Shown here: positions 13,001 through 26,383 of the stretch, piece after piece
Layout of the letters: the number at the start of each line of letters is the position of its first letter
Position numbering within the stretch: position 1 is the stretch's first letter
Assembly (NCBI RefSeq): GCF_021155765.1
Contig: NC_060115.1
Coordinates: 10,830,493 to 10,894,492, forward strand
Reading direction: 5' to 3'
DNA from: Diprion similis
Lineage: Eukaryota > Arthropoda > Insecta > Hymenoptera > Diprionidae
DNA: 64,000 nucleotides
Program-made: the position numbers and the translations under genes
The notes under the pieces: model-generated
Told to the model about the DNA's origin: nothing
The model's database searches: none
Seen by the model: the letters and a program-made list of their open reading frames with translations, nothing else

Positions 13001-13858
13001 ATTTACGTTAGACATAAAGCTGTTGCATTCACAGCGAGATGAAATTCTGAGAGAATGAAAAACTGAATAAATTCTACATCGAGATCCGATTACAAATCGT
13101 GTTCGAGAATATTCGCAAGAAACTGGATATGCTACCGATTCTCCCCCGGCAAGAAAACAGGAAAGAGAAAAAACGAAAACGAAAACAAAAACAAAGAAAA
13201 TTAATTATCACTATCGCATCACTATATTGCCTGCCATAATGATATATTGTTTTCTGATCACGCCACGCAACGTGCAATAAACGAATCGGAGAGCAATTAT
13301 ATCTTTTGTAAGCCAAATTAGTAAAAATTTTATGAATATTAAAGATAAATGAATAAATATAAATAATACTGTAATATGTAATATTGTATAGGCAACGAAA
13401 CTATTATATGTAGTATTTTACGTAGGAAGTAAAAAACAAAAAAAAAAAAAAAAATTTGAAAAGAAATTATTTATCTCCGACTTGAATGTGAGAACTTAAA
13501 TATATTATGTATAATATTTTTAATAATATATATTTCTTGTTCGTTGCAGTATTAGCAGATGTTTATAGATATATATATATATATATGTATATGGGTTGAT
13601 TGTTTGTATACTTTGTGCTGCGTGCCGAAGAAAATTTGACGTGAAAATTAAAAAGTTAGTCGGAGAAATACGAGGAGACGTGTTGTAAAGAGGAAACAAA
13701 TTCAAGTCCCTCATTCAGACTGCATCTGAATCAAAGCATAATACAAAGTTTAGAAACTTAAGAGAAAAAAGAAATGTTAAAATGAAATTCATATATACTA
13801 TATATTGTTGTAGTTAAATACAGATTAAAGAAAATAAATTAACGACAAAACAGACCTT

Positions 13859-13902
13859 AATTTTTTTTTCGTTAGTCACTGTGAAAATATCGTTCAAGAT
13901 GA

Positions 13903-13942
<40 letters not shown>

Positions 13943-14576
13943 TGGAATTTGATTACTCAACAAGGAATTGGTGTACCGTAAAAAGCAATACATATTTCTG
14001 TAGAAAACTGCACGATCTACAAAAGAGATCTCTTGCGATTTTTTCCGTAAATCTACTGGTTCAAAAGTTGATAAAAATATAAATTTTGTACAATAGTTTT
14101 GGTTAAAAACTTATTTCTTGTCAAGTAATCGGAAATTTTTGGTAAAATTTCGACGTTTCAGTAAAGAAGATAACATAAACTTTAAGAATTGTTATGTTTT
14201 TTCCATTTTTCAACCATTATTTCATAGTGGAAATGAAAAAAAATATGTGAAATTTAACATAACTAATTTTTAACCTTGAATAACTTTTAAACCAGTAGAT
14301 TTACGAAAAATTCGCAAGAGACTTTTTTTTGTAGATGGTTCGATTTCCAACAAAAATATTTATTGCTCTTTACGATACACCAATCCGTTGTTGATCAATA
14401 AAATTCCAAGATAAAAAAAAAAATCCTGTTATTCAAACGGGAATTGGAAAATTGCAAAGATTAATATTAATACTAAGTACTCGAACTTTTATAGAATTTT
14501 TTTTCGTCATCCTGAACGATATTTTCACGGTGGCTAACAAAAATATTAAAAAATGTCATTTTTTTGGCCCACCGTA
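13859..14576. mobile_element. Degraded foldback element related to the ABCB6-intron palindrome
   Basis: Two arms of about 300 bp are inverted copies. For example GAAAATATCGTTCAAGATGA near 13890 faces TCATCCTGAACGATATTTTC near 14510, and GTAAATCTACTGGTTCAAAA near 14048 faces TTTTAAACCAGTAGATTTAC near 14290. The same blocks (CTACAAAA..GTCTCTTG, AAATCTACT..TCAAAAGTTAT, TTCAGGAT) occur in the 42.2-42.9 kb palindrome, so both belong to one family. The right end (near 14576) reads inward as TACGGTGGGCCAAAAAAATG. The left end is eroded and its limit uncertain. No open frame of its own. Confidence 0.7.
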
Positions 14577-16770
14577 ATCAGTAGTGAGATGAGATGTAAA
14601 AAAAAAAAAAAAAAAAAAAAAATGAAAACAGGCTAAAACAGAATTAGGTAGAAGCTACGTGGAAAATAAAATAAGAAAGAATACAAGTCCGTGCAGAATC
14701 CTGAGAACGCAGATCAACAAGTTGAATTTGTTTGTATGTGCGAAAAAGTACGCGATTTGCTGCGAGCGACTTGAAAACATTTTGACCTTTGAGTTTGAGG
14801 AGAAACGGAAAAAAAAAAAAAAAAAAACACCCAACTATCAAAAGAATACACCTACATTACTTGTATAAACGATGCCGCTGAAAAGATACCAAAAGACACT
14901 GCGGTGTAATATTCCGCACGTAGATCTCAGAGATCTCAGTTATCGATGAGGTGAAATTGTATTTAAAAGCAGAAAAAATGACGTACCCGTTGATTTGTTA
15001 CTGAATTACGTTTAAAAAATATCAAATTCGTGAAAGTTGTGATTTTTTGAAAACCAAAAACAAAGGAAATTGAATACATTTTCACGCTATCGTTGTTGTC
15101 GTTGATTTCGATGAAAAAAAAAAAAAACGTGAATTTAATTACCACGATACTTCAGTAGGCGCACACGCATTATACAATTATACAATCTCACCTTATACAT
15201 AAATTCATAAGCATACACACGTACACGTAGTGTCCAAATGTATTGCAAAAGCCAGCCAACGCTTTCAAAGAATGCAAAAAAAAAAAAAAAATCAAAACTA
15301 ACACGTAGTTCCAATAAATAGACAAAATAAAATAATTTCACTCTTGCTGTTCAGGGTCCACTTAAAACAAAAAAAATAATATGATATGTTATATAATGCT
15401 TTGATCAGTCATAAAGAAGATTATAATACATGTAATGTAAACGGCACGGAGATGTAATCTCGTAAATTTACATCGCATGTCCGCTAGCAAAATATTATCA
15501 AAACGACTTGTATCTTCTTTTTTTTTTTTTATACAGGGATTGCACGCATAGTTCGAGGAGAAAAGCTTCACAAGTTTATGCTGCAATGAACAGGAATTAA
15601 AAATACCTGCTGATGTTATATAATTGTAATTAATAAAGAAAAGACCACCGTGCCGCAGTGTGTTGGCAACGAATTTTGAGGCCTGCCATCATGTTAATGA
15701 CATTATTACTTGAGAGATTGATAGATAAATAAATAAATAAATAAATAAATATTACTGTATAATATATATGTGCTACATTGATTTTTTTATTTAACCTCTT
15801 CAAGTTTCTCGAATATGTTGTAAAAGACGTTCCATTAGAGCTTGAATATGTTTTAAACGCCGTAATATTAATTGCAATATATTTTCTATCCTCGATTCTT
15901 TTTTCAAAAATCAATCTATGCGATTTTAGTTTTAAACTCGAATAAAAATCTGATCAAATTAATTCTTTTTTGTTTTTTAGTGATTTTTGTAGTTCTTTTA
16001 TGTAGATCTTACACATAGATTCTATAAAAGTCAGCCATACGACGGTAAATTGAATCATCAAGTACAATAGAAATCAAGACGAAGAGAAAGTTTCCAAAAA
16101 AAATATCACCAAGTGAATTCCAACGTCACTTAAATTCAGAAGATCGTTTTAATGACCAATCGATTGACTGATTCCCTTTCGATGCTCTATAAGTGGAAAT
16201 AATGAATTTCAGATTATCCTTTAAAAACGTACAATTTGAATTAGTATTTTCAAAAACTTTTGGTCCGAAATATTAATTTCATTGCTACTAAATATGAAAT
16301 ACATACATCGTGACCTTTTTATCGATTTGTACATCAGTAATAATAAAATAGGTACTTGAAAACTTTTCCAGATAAACTGAAAGAACAAAAAAAAAAAATA
16401 AATAAAAAAATTACGAGGGCAATAAATAGACAAAAAAAAAAGTCTTAACCCCGAATTGATTCCTATGTAAAATTTCGTCAATACTTAAGTGTTAATAAAT
16501 GATTACGAGTAAATTGTAATTGACCATTGTATAGACGGATGGCAAGTTAGCTGAATTGACATGACCGGAAACGGTTTTGGTAGCGTATAATAAATTAAGT
16601 ACACACGTCGTGTTGGCAAATTCCAACAGCCACCGACGCTGTCAAAACTTTTGATTTTTGTGACAGCGAACAAAAACAACAAACAAAATGTTTTGACCTG
16701 TATTTCGATACCCGGTGGAAATGTTTAAAATCGACATTTTCAATAATTTTATTTTCTTTTCCTTTAGATT

Positions 16771-16797
16771 CCCCCCCCCCCCCCCCCCCCCCCCCCC
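16771..16797. repeat. Homopolymer run of 27 C
   Basis: Uninterrupted C run within AT-rich non-coding DNA. No gene is associated with it. The length is probably polymorphic or error-prone. Confidence 0.95.
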
Positions 16798-19232
16798 GGT
16801 CAGCGATTTTAAATCTTTTATACGAAAATTGCAAGTGTCGGATTTATTCGCGGGCCAACGAACTCGCTGCAGTTTTAAAAAATTGCGAAACGTGCAGTTT
16901 GTCGAATCGAACTGTCTCAACGATAAAACTATTATCCAGAATAAATCAAGAAATGTACATATTTGTCAAGCTAATCGTGAAAAATTATTTGATAATTCAT
17001 TGCAGGTGATGAACGGTCGACTTTGTTCAATGCTTTTATTTCGTACCTAGCCCTTTCGCAACATTTCTAAATTGTATTGCAAAATTCATTTCCCCTCCCC
17101 GTAACACGCAGCAACATGTCGTCTACACCAAGTTTTCAAAACAATTGTTTTCACCGTCTAGAAAGTCGAAGCCGTATTTCCTTCTTAGATGTTTATCCGT
17201 TCGAAGGAATCCAGCGGTTTGTTTACCTACATATATATATATATATATATTATATCTCCAAAATTAAACACTTTCTTCAAAATGACCTACGTCGACGAAC
17301 TCCTTTTATTTCTCAAATCATAATGGTGACAAATTCAACACATGATATATCCAAAAGCTATTGGAAGAAAAGAAAGAGAAAGAGAAGAAGAAAAATTTTT
17401 CCATCATTAAAATTGGCTATCGTTGACAATTTTTTACAATCAGAAATTATAAACTTCAGTGAATTGTAAAGATTCCAAATTACTTTCGCATGTATGCACA
17501 TGTTATTCCGATAATCTTATACAATTGACATGTACTAGTAAGTAGAAGCGCTCCGTTGCTATCTAAGCATACATACACACTCACACACACAGATATACGA
17601 GTATTCGAATAAAGCGGCACGTCGAGGCGTCTATTAATGCGTTTACGTGCATTTATATCTCCATGGTAAGTAGAGTCAGTTTATAGAACGTAACGTTAAG
17701 ATAAAGTTGTATGCGTCCGTGTTTCGGTTTAACGAACGCCTCGCCTTTCCGGTAGGATGCCTCCCAGCCACATCGGAGTAAGGTGAAATAATCTTGTGTA
17801 CTTCACTTACGCTTACGTTACACGGAGTGAAAACGCTACGCGAGTCATTTAACGTAGACACATACGTATATTCATGATATTTCATTATAATTCATTATTT
17901 TTCGCCTGTGTGCTCAAAGAATAATCTTAAGTTAGTTTCGTTGTGATTAGCGGATTCAATACATTTTATTGAAGATTGCCGTAGAACCGGAATTTATTAT
18001 TTCCAGTCATTTGATCATTTGTCACGGTTTACTTTTCCCGTTAATTTTCAAGTTTCGCGGAAAGTTTTTTCGGCCTTTCGTTCGCATGGTATTTTTATTT
18101 TTTTTATTTTTTTTTTTTACTTATACTCCACGTTTACTCGATCAACTCGAATCTGATTTCTTCGTACATTATTAATGATTCTGAATTCCCACTGAGTATT
18201 AATCGTCAATTCTAGTTGGAATTACTAAAAAATTTATCCACTTGCGAGTTTTTTCATCCACATTTTTTATATTCGAAAATGACCGAAACCGTGTTTACTT
18301 AGAAAAAAAAGAAAAATTCAATCAAAACGTGCATCGAAAATCCGAAACGAGAGAGATTGCTTAAAACACTTTTGAGACCTAGTATAAAAATATGCAGTTC
18401 GGTGCATGCATTACTGTAAGGATAATACAATTTTTCAATATTTGTTTTCTTTTTAAAAAATATATCTCCTTATACAATTTTTTCTGACCGTTTTTTAGAT
18501 TCAACTCCGAGTGTTTGTCACCACGATCGTTAAATTTCAACAATCGTCTGTTTCAGATATTTCACACTATTGTTCAACGGTAAGTTCAAATAAAGTATGA
18601 AACTTCCTCTAACGTATAAAATTCCTTTAACTTCTGAGTAATTTTTCTGGTCCTCAGTTGCTTCTAACGACACTGAAGACCGTGATTTAAATATTAAGAA
18701 ACTTATGAAACCACAAGCATTTGGTACAGTACAGATAATCGCGACATAAACAACAAAATCTGAAGGTTGTCACACTAAGAATTGTAGCTATTGTTCAACG
18801 TATGATACGTATTAACTAATGCCGATTCTAGGGGAAAAAAAAACAACGAAAAAACCGAGAAAAAGGGAGCAAAAATAACAACAGAAGAAGAAAAAAACAA
18901 AAAACAAAAAACAAAGAGACAATATATTCGGCACACTTGTATTGCATCCTGTTTTACAGATGGCATTACAGATTGCCTACACATTAATTCAACATCACGC
19001 TCATTACGGTTTGAAACAAGGATAAAGAAACGAAAATTTATTGTTTCCCTTTTTCCTCGCAGAAGATACGGGAAAAGTGCGGTCAAGTTATAAAGACGGA
19101 TCGTTAAATGTGGACAGATGTATTGTTGTCACGGCAAAACAAACGCGAGAAACAAGTTTAGTAAGGAGACTTGAATTTGGTTAGCCTCGAGAAACAATCG
19201 AGGAAATTATTACAATTTACGAAGGTACGTAC

Positions 19233-22200
19233 CTTTTCTTGTGTTCTGTTCCAGACGATCACAGTGTGGCCGCTGTTTATCAAATTCTTGACTATTCCGC
19301 TGCCCATGATTCCTAGCCCAAGGAATCCGAACTTCAACGTCGATGGGAGGATGTTCTTTTCCTTTAAAGTCTGCGAGAGCGTCTCCACATCCAACGGCGG
19401 TGTCACCTGACGGTTTAACGAATTTCGTTAGATAAAGTCGGATTGCGGAAAGCAACGAGAATAAGAAAAATAAAATAATATGTGGGCTCGTTGTTAGGTA
19501 ATTGCGGTAATAATACGCATTTTTTGCAATATTTTCTCCCCAATACGGTAGTATTGCAGTTGCAGGCTTTACTTGATCTACTTTTTAATGATTTTTAAGC
19601 CAGTCTTATTTATATTTTTGAGCAAACGTACTGCGATATAGAGTGCCGCAAACACGGGGAAGGGATTTATTGGATAGAGTAAAGAGTTAATTTGTTTAGT
19701 GAAAATCATTCGCTAAAAGATCATTTTTCATACGTAAGAAATGACTTGGAGAATTTCCATGAAATGTTGGTAAAAAAAAAAAATAAAATAAAAAAAATAA
19801 AAAAAATTTATTTTTTCAGTTACAGACTCGTTGAAATTCTAACCACGACTTATATTTTTAGTTATAAAATAGAAATGGTATTAAAAACCTTGCGCTAAAA
19901 AAATGATAATTACTGCCAAACTTTGAGTAAATCTTCGTGAAATTAAGCTCAATATTTTTATATCAGATAATCGAAACGGCAAAATTACTCAACCGATTTT
20001 AAACGAACTTTATATCTAACAGCGTACTCAATTTATTCGACTTACGATTTTGGTATTTTGTACATTTTTTCGCAATATTAGGGCAATGGCAAGACAAAGT
20101 TTGCAAGTTTAGCGTATTTCGGAGTTGCAGTTTGTCGGTGCACCGTGACATATACGCATCTATTTTTGATCTTTGGTCATCTTCTAATATTTTCTGACAG
20201 TTGTTTTTCTACCGACAAGCATGACTGAGATATCCTCAAGTGACATGTTTTGTTTTGTTGTTTTTTTTTTTTTTCCTCTTCACATCAGCGATTCAGAACC
20301 ATCAATGAATTCTGCACTTGCAGCAAGGAAGAAGTGAAAAATTGACGATCAAATTGAAATTTACGATGCAGAGAAAATCTACTTGCCGTCTCGATAATAG
20401 AAGCGATTTCTGTAAAGCCAATAATAACAACAACAATAATAGTAATAATAGACACCATTGCAGCTGTTCCGAATGTTATAATTCAAATAAAATTTACAAA
20501 CATCTAAACGCGTGTGGAGTGATTGAACGAATCAAGTTATGGCCGTGGTAAAAATTTTTGTTATTTTTTTTTGTACATATAACAGCAAATGTGCATTAAC
20601 TGCTTTTTCAATATGATAGAATAAAATTTAAAGAACGAAACTGCAAAACCCCACAACAAATAAATCCACCTACAGTTATTATAGTTTTATAAAATATCAA
20701 TGTAAAATTCGAGGTGAAATTAGTCCTCATATATTATTACGTACATACACCGCAAAATATTTATTAATGTTTTCAAATTTATTCAAGCAACTATAAAACG
20801 AGATACATCAATTAAATGAATCAATTTTTCACTCGCCTGTATTTACAGTTTCGTAACGATATACAAGGTCGATCAGTACCAAATGCCAAATCCCAGAATA
20901 GGAAAATATACGCGCTGGTCACTACCGGACGGATTTTATTTTTCGCGAGTCAGTATTTTGTTACATCATTTAAATAATTCCCAAAACTGAGTTGATTAAA
21001 AGAAAAAACTTCGAAAAAGTCGACTTATCCGGTTTAAATTGATAACAACAACAACAACAATAATAATAATATTAATATTGTGAACGATTTGATAACTGCA
21101 AATTAGATTTCATACAAAGAAGCAAAAACAAAGTGAACGAAAACCGTGGAAAAAATATAAGAAGATGAGTATCGAACTAGTTAATTTATAGACAAAATGT
21201 GTAAACGATGATGAGAAAATACTTCGACATTACTTGAGTTTTAGAACGTTTAAGATATTCAAACTACTATTTCGAGTTGATGTTAATAGAAAAACTGGAT
21301 TGAATATACGCATACATATGTACTTATACTTGATATGTGTACATACGTGTATGCAGAAATTGAAGAAGAAACTAAGATTATATATTTCAAATATAAAAAA
21401 ACAAACAAGCCGCAGAAGTGATTCCAAATTTTCGAGTAGATACAGATTCTCGAATTCGTAAGTCAGCAGCTCTTATTCAAGTCTACATGCGATTGGAGAG
21501 TTCTTTCATCGTGAGGATTCAATGCTTCGGGGTCCTAGTATTGAGGGTGGAGGGCCAACTCACAATGGTTAGTTCAAGACACAGAGTCACCTTAAGTGAC
21601 TTGCTTCATTATATCCAAACTATACGTTACATTTCAAACAAATTCGTCCAAGTCAATTGTTTATAAACGTAGATGGTGACATGTTATTTTAAAAATAATA
21701 TCCATCAGCGTTGAATTTTAACTCAATTTCATTGCTCTATTCATAGAAATTAACCCAATTTTTGATAATATTTTAAAACGCTATGATTTCAAGAACAACA
21801 GCCATGCAACAACGTGCGCAACGTCTAATTTGAAATTAAAATTTTTTTCATAATTTAGTGATCGGCCCTATGAATTTCATTCGGTCAATTACCTTTGTTG
21901 AAACAGAAGTTTTTTACGCATTTGAAATTTTCTATGCAAGTTTAATATCACATGGAACAAGTAATTTATTTTTTATTCTGTATCAAGTTTAGCAGATATT
22001 TATAACAGAAATCTTGATCGTGAAGATACTTTTTATATTTCAGATCGAACAATAAAATGATATTAGTTTTTTTGAAAACCCGGCCAGCCTTGTTTGGCAA
22101 AATATTTTTTCATTTCTATAGAGTGTAACCCGAATCTTACAAGTTTCGGCGTAACACGCATCCCCTTGCAGCAGTAAAGAAATAATTGACAACTTACAGG

Positions 22201-25200
22201 TCTGGCGATGTTTGCAGGCCTGTCAAGAAGCGTAGAGGCAGACTTCCTGGGAGGTGAAGCATGGTTCAATCCAGGACTAACACTGCCCACTCTGTTACTG
22301 TTGCTGGTGCTCGACTCTCGACGCTGCTTTTTAGCCGATCTGCGTCCATCTCCGCCACTGCTTTCCGATCTTCTGTTCTTTGGTGTCTCCTGAAAAACGT
22401 TATCATTCTATTATCAACGGTATTAGTTACAAGAAATGCGGAACTGATCAACTCCCGATCAATTATACAAGCAACAAAAACATAACACATCAGACTAATT
22501 CGTGTGGAATTTTTGACCAATCTATGACGTATTGGTTAAACAAGCTCTCCATAGAGCTTAATTATATTCTAGCGATTTTTTCATTATATATTAATACGAT
22601 AATATAAACAGTTTTTCAATACATTAAATGTTGGCGTTTTTGTTTCTTTTTTTTTCTACATAATTTTGGGAATAATTAGAACTTTGTGCTGTATCATCGT
22701 CAGCTTGAAACATAAAAATGCAAAATATCAATGTGCATGATGAATTTTCTGCCCAACTAACCTTGCGTAGCTTGATCTTAGGTGTTTTTTTCTCAACCAC
22801 TATCGCCGAGTCTTCTTTAAGCCTATCGAATAAAGAATCTGGATCCAAACCATCTTCAAATACCTGGAACACAAATTAACAAAAATCTTTAAGATGGAAA
22901 TTGATTCGTATGTTTGCAAATAATTCACGTGTTAACTGATTTAAAGCATACTCTTTAAACCCAATCTTCATCTCCTTTTAGGATATAATTAACGAGTGTT
23001 ATGTCAACATTATTGAGTGTACACCTGGACAATTAGATTAAACTTTCTTCAAGTAAGTAACATTCATTACGACAAACATGATTATGTGCTTAGAAAACGA
23101 CTGCACTCACCTCTCCTTTTGCAATAAATTCTTCAATCGCCTCAACAGCGTCTTTAAATGCTCCGGACTTGTTGGATTTGATGAGCGTTTCCTTATACTC
23201 GTGGTATGGTTTAATATTTGCTTCTTCAATCCAAGCACTGGAGAAAATAAGATAATTGATAAAAAAAAAAAAAAAAAAATGTAAGGGTAACGACATCGAT
23301 TTTCAGTGTGTTGGGTGATCGCAGGGATAACTTACTAATTATTTGTTCCGAAGAAAAATATACATTGAACGGCACTCTTCTTGGCGTTAGCTGGTTTCTT
23401 CAAATCCTTCGATGGTATCGATACCTACGGAAAATTATCATTAAGATACCTAACAGTGAAACAAAATTCTTTCCATTTGACAAAAGGACTGATTATATCA
23501 GATTTCAATAAACGAACATCAAATCGATAATTGTCTATCTAGTTGCCAAATGAATTCTACTTACTGATTCTGGGATATATTTTTAAACTGATTATTACTG
23601 TATGCTTTGACTATTGAAAAACAGAAAGAAAAAAACAACCAATGCGACTAACAATATTCGAGAAATAAGCAGATTATATTATATAAGAAGTTTCTAACGC
23701 AAAATCTCACATGTAACTCTGATAAGTGAACTGAATTACTTTTTTCTAGTAATTATTTTTATGTACTTGAAATTCTCCATTATTCAGTTTGGAAGAGTAG
23801 ATGAAACTTCGCAAGCTATCATATCCAAGATTACGGAATGGTGAACTTAAGACTAAATATTCTCTTGATGTAATGAAACTAGCAGGTAATACGTCTGGAA
23901 GGCTTTTAGAGAGTGAGCGAGCAAACGATACAGTATCAAGGAATATATTTGAAAGAGTTCCTTGAATAATCCTGCCAAGTTTCATCGTTTGGTCATCCCC
24001 TGGTACCTTTCCGCCTCTATTACCTGCTAGTTTCAGATTTGACTTTGATTACATTCGTTCGTCATCAGGACTCGACCAAAAGTGAAAAATCGAGTTTCCG
24101 ATAAAATTTGATCGATCGTAAATTCTGATACATTTATTTTCTCTACAATAATACAGTTTTGACTATGCAATCAACTCTCACGAAGAATTTGATTACTTTT
24201 TTTTTAATACAATCATCCAGTTAAAGGCTCTGAATCAGATAACTGAAATTTTTGTGCAAGAGTTAATCGCATAGTTCACATTGTACAATGTGAGTGAGAC
24301 TTTTTAAAACAATAATGTTGAAGTTGGTCATGTTAGTTAGTGCAATGACACATTACAAAATAAATCACTATGTCCCAGTTTCAGAATAACTTTGAAGCGG
24401 TTACATTTACAAAATATGAGCTTTTTAATACCGTATCATGATTTACTGATTTCAAACTATTCTGAAGTTGCGAAATAACAAGTTTTTCTAATGATGCTTC
24501 AACGTGAAGAACTTTAGCCTCATTCAAAAGGTGCAATCTTTGTACAGTTACAGTTTACTTGGATTTGACCATTGTACAAACACAATCTGTTAAATTTCCT
24601 ATACACAAAAACTTTTATAATCACAAAGTTTCAGCAGTGAAACAATAATTTTCAACTATGCTTCGATTGTGGAGACAAAGTAATTCATCACACAGCACCG
24701 GAATCCTGTCCTGAACCAAGAATCTCAATTACATGTACATTTATGAAAATACCAAAGATGAAATATAATGTAGAATTGTCGCACTTATGGTAATGCAATT
24801 TTCTAATTCATTTTAAACCGTTACGTTTTGGATTTGTGTTGAATTATCATCCCAAGGCGTATCCAAATGATGCTGGTATTTGAAAAATGAATTCTCACTA
24901 CTTAGCAAATTGCAATGGGAATCTACGCGAGATACTCCAACTAACTGAATATGATAGTCACTCGAAAGTCATACTAACGTGTTGCAGCAGAGGTTCCAAC
25001 GAGTCTAATCTTTGCTATACCGTCGTTCTAGGTTTTGTGAGTTATTATACTCCGGTTATATCAGAAAAAACAACACACATATGAAGTACAAACAAGGCTG
25101 TGAATGTCTATCGGCAATGGCGGGTTGGAATTGTAATGACATTTTTACGTGACCGAAGTGTGGCTCACATAATCACTCTGTCGCGCAAACAGCAAGAGTC

Positions 25201-26383
25201 AACAAATGCTTGTCAAATTTTTCGGCTTAAAAGGACCGGTAAAAGTGTGTATTATATTTAATTGCATTTGATAATATTATAGTATTTGTAACGAACAAGT
25301 TCCATTTATAATTATAATATTTACCCAGATATTCTGACTCAATGAAGAAAGAAAGCTCGTACTGCGCAAATTTAATGTAACACGAAAGATTCTTTTTATT
25401 TTCGACAAACATTTCAGCGTCACGAAGGTTTTAAAAGCGCAAAGAAAAGAAATACTTTGCATAGTCGGTACTATGCAGTAAAACTTAAGTTAACACATTG
25501 CGCATTTACAACAATATTATCGTCATGTGGAGTCACGCAAGTAGTTACGCAAATATAATTTACGTGTAACTATGATTGAGCAAATGCGACGCTTTATTTA
25601 GTCGAGGCAATTTTGAACTATCATTGCATGCATTAGGCAGTTTAAAAAATCATCGTAAAGATTTTGTGCGACATATTAGGTAAGTTGTAAAAGTTATTCA
25701 TCAAAATACTGAGTAAGAACGAAAGGTTCACGTTGTTTTGTTTTGGACGATCTAGTCAGCAACGGGACACAAAAAGTTTGGTATCTTTAATTATGTTCCG
25801 AAGAGAATACAATGACCAAGGAAATCCAATGCTGTGTTATAACGTGTACTGTAAGTGCTTGAGTAAAAAAAATATCTATACTCCAATTTGGTATCGGAAA
25901 AATATCGTTATATGACTGTAGTCACGATTCAAAGGAAAATTGTGTGAATAGAGGGGCGTAAATAACAGCAAAAGGTTAGAATTGTGAAATTTTGGATTTA
26001 GGTTATATTTTCAATTTTTGCGCGCCAATTTGAAATTTGGTTACGAGTGTGGCGGGAAAAAGATTGAGCATAAAAACAAGTGTCGGGGAAGGAGGAAAAC
26101 GACGGAAGCGCGTTGGGTAAGACGGTTCACCGATATCCCGCCAAAATGCTTGGAATCTAGGAGCGGCGGGGGCCAGCAAGTGAAAGAAATCCGTTAGTAA
26201 TACCCCTGACAACTTACCCGACCCGGCCACGGCGAGAATCCCTTCATCTTTGCCCTGAAATTGAGAAACATTGCAATTATGCACTATTATTTTACGGTTA
26301 CTTGCTATTTTGATAATTATACTTGTATTATCACGAGATTATACACACCATACTAAATCACCGAGTTTGAACACTTCAGCCAT
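19233..26383 (-). CDS. GLYR1: GLYR1/NPAC nucleosome-destabilising factor, N-terminal half (7 exons, 252 aa; 3' part not found)
   Basis: Minus-strand exons 26383-26349, 26254-26218, 23424-23336, 23237-23111, 22863-22762, 22389-22198 and 19406-19233 join in frame. Residues 8-90 form a PWWP domain (GDLVWAKMKGFSPWPGR, later FFFGTNNYAWIEE), which reads methylated H3K36 nucleosomes in this family. A basic, Ser-rich linker follows (about 131-194, KKQRRESS). Exon 7 begins the beta-hydroxyacid-dehydrogenase-like fold with a Rossmann loop FLGLGIMGSG (222-231) and VIVWNRT. The family normally has about 250 further residues. I could not find those exons down to position 1, so they lie beyond a very long intron or outside the window. 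The start is the first ATG ahead of the PWWP. The protein is nuclear and acts in transcription elongation through chromatin. Confidence 0.88.
19407..22197 (-). other. GLYR1 intron 6
   Basis: 2.8-kb intron between the basic linker exon and the dehydrogenase exon. AT-rich, with short AAC/AAT repeats near 20420-20450 and 21045-21070. No additional exon, RNA gene or mobile element recognised on either strand. Confidence 0.6.
23425..26217 (-). other. GLYR1 intron 2
   Basis: 2.8-kb intron splitting the PWWP domain just after SPWPGR. It contains a perfect 16-bp palindrome (CACATTGTACAATGTG, 24277-24292). The 79-residue minus-strand open frame at 23746-23985 has no recognisable domain and no sign of being a GLYR1 exon. 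Nothing else seen. Confidence 0.55.

Larger units (their letters stand above)
8008..19232. other. Long AT-rich non-coding stretch (3' UTR of LRR-Ig gene and probable GLYR1 intron)
   Basis: About 11 kb without a recognisable exon on either strand. It holds many A and T runs of 15-28 bases, (AAT)n near 8799-8833, (AC)n at 11846-11867, (CT)n at 12033-12056, (ATT)n near 13914-13941, a 27-C run at 16771-16797 and foldback elements at 9534-10070 and 13859-14576. Several AATAAA signals (for example 8887-8892) could end the LRR-Ig mRNA, so 3' UTR length is undetermined. Because the minus-strand GLYR1 model is incomplete at 19233, at least part of this stretch is probably a GLYR1 intron. Confidence 0.6.

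Noticed and set aside
17676-17885. Possible missing GLYR1 dehydrogenase exon
   Set aside because: The translated sequence shows none of the conserved dehydrogenase blocks and has no suitable splice sites.
23746-23985. 79-residue minus-strand frame in GLYR1 intron 2
   Set aside because: No match to GLYR1, and the PWWP domain is continuous without it.
26003-26284. 93-residue minus-strand frame at the GLYR1 start
   Set aside because: It reads the small PWWP exon in the wrong frame and runs into the intron; the spliced frame gives the PWWP motif.
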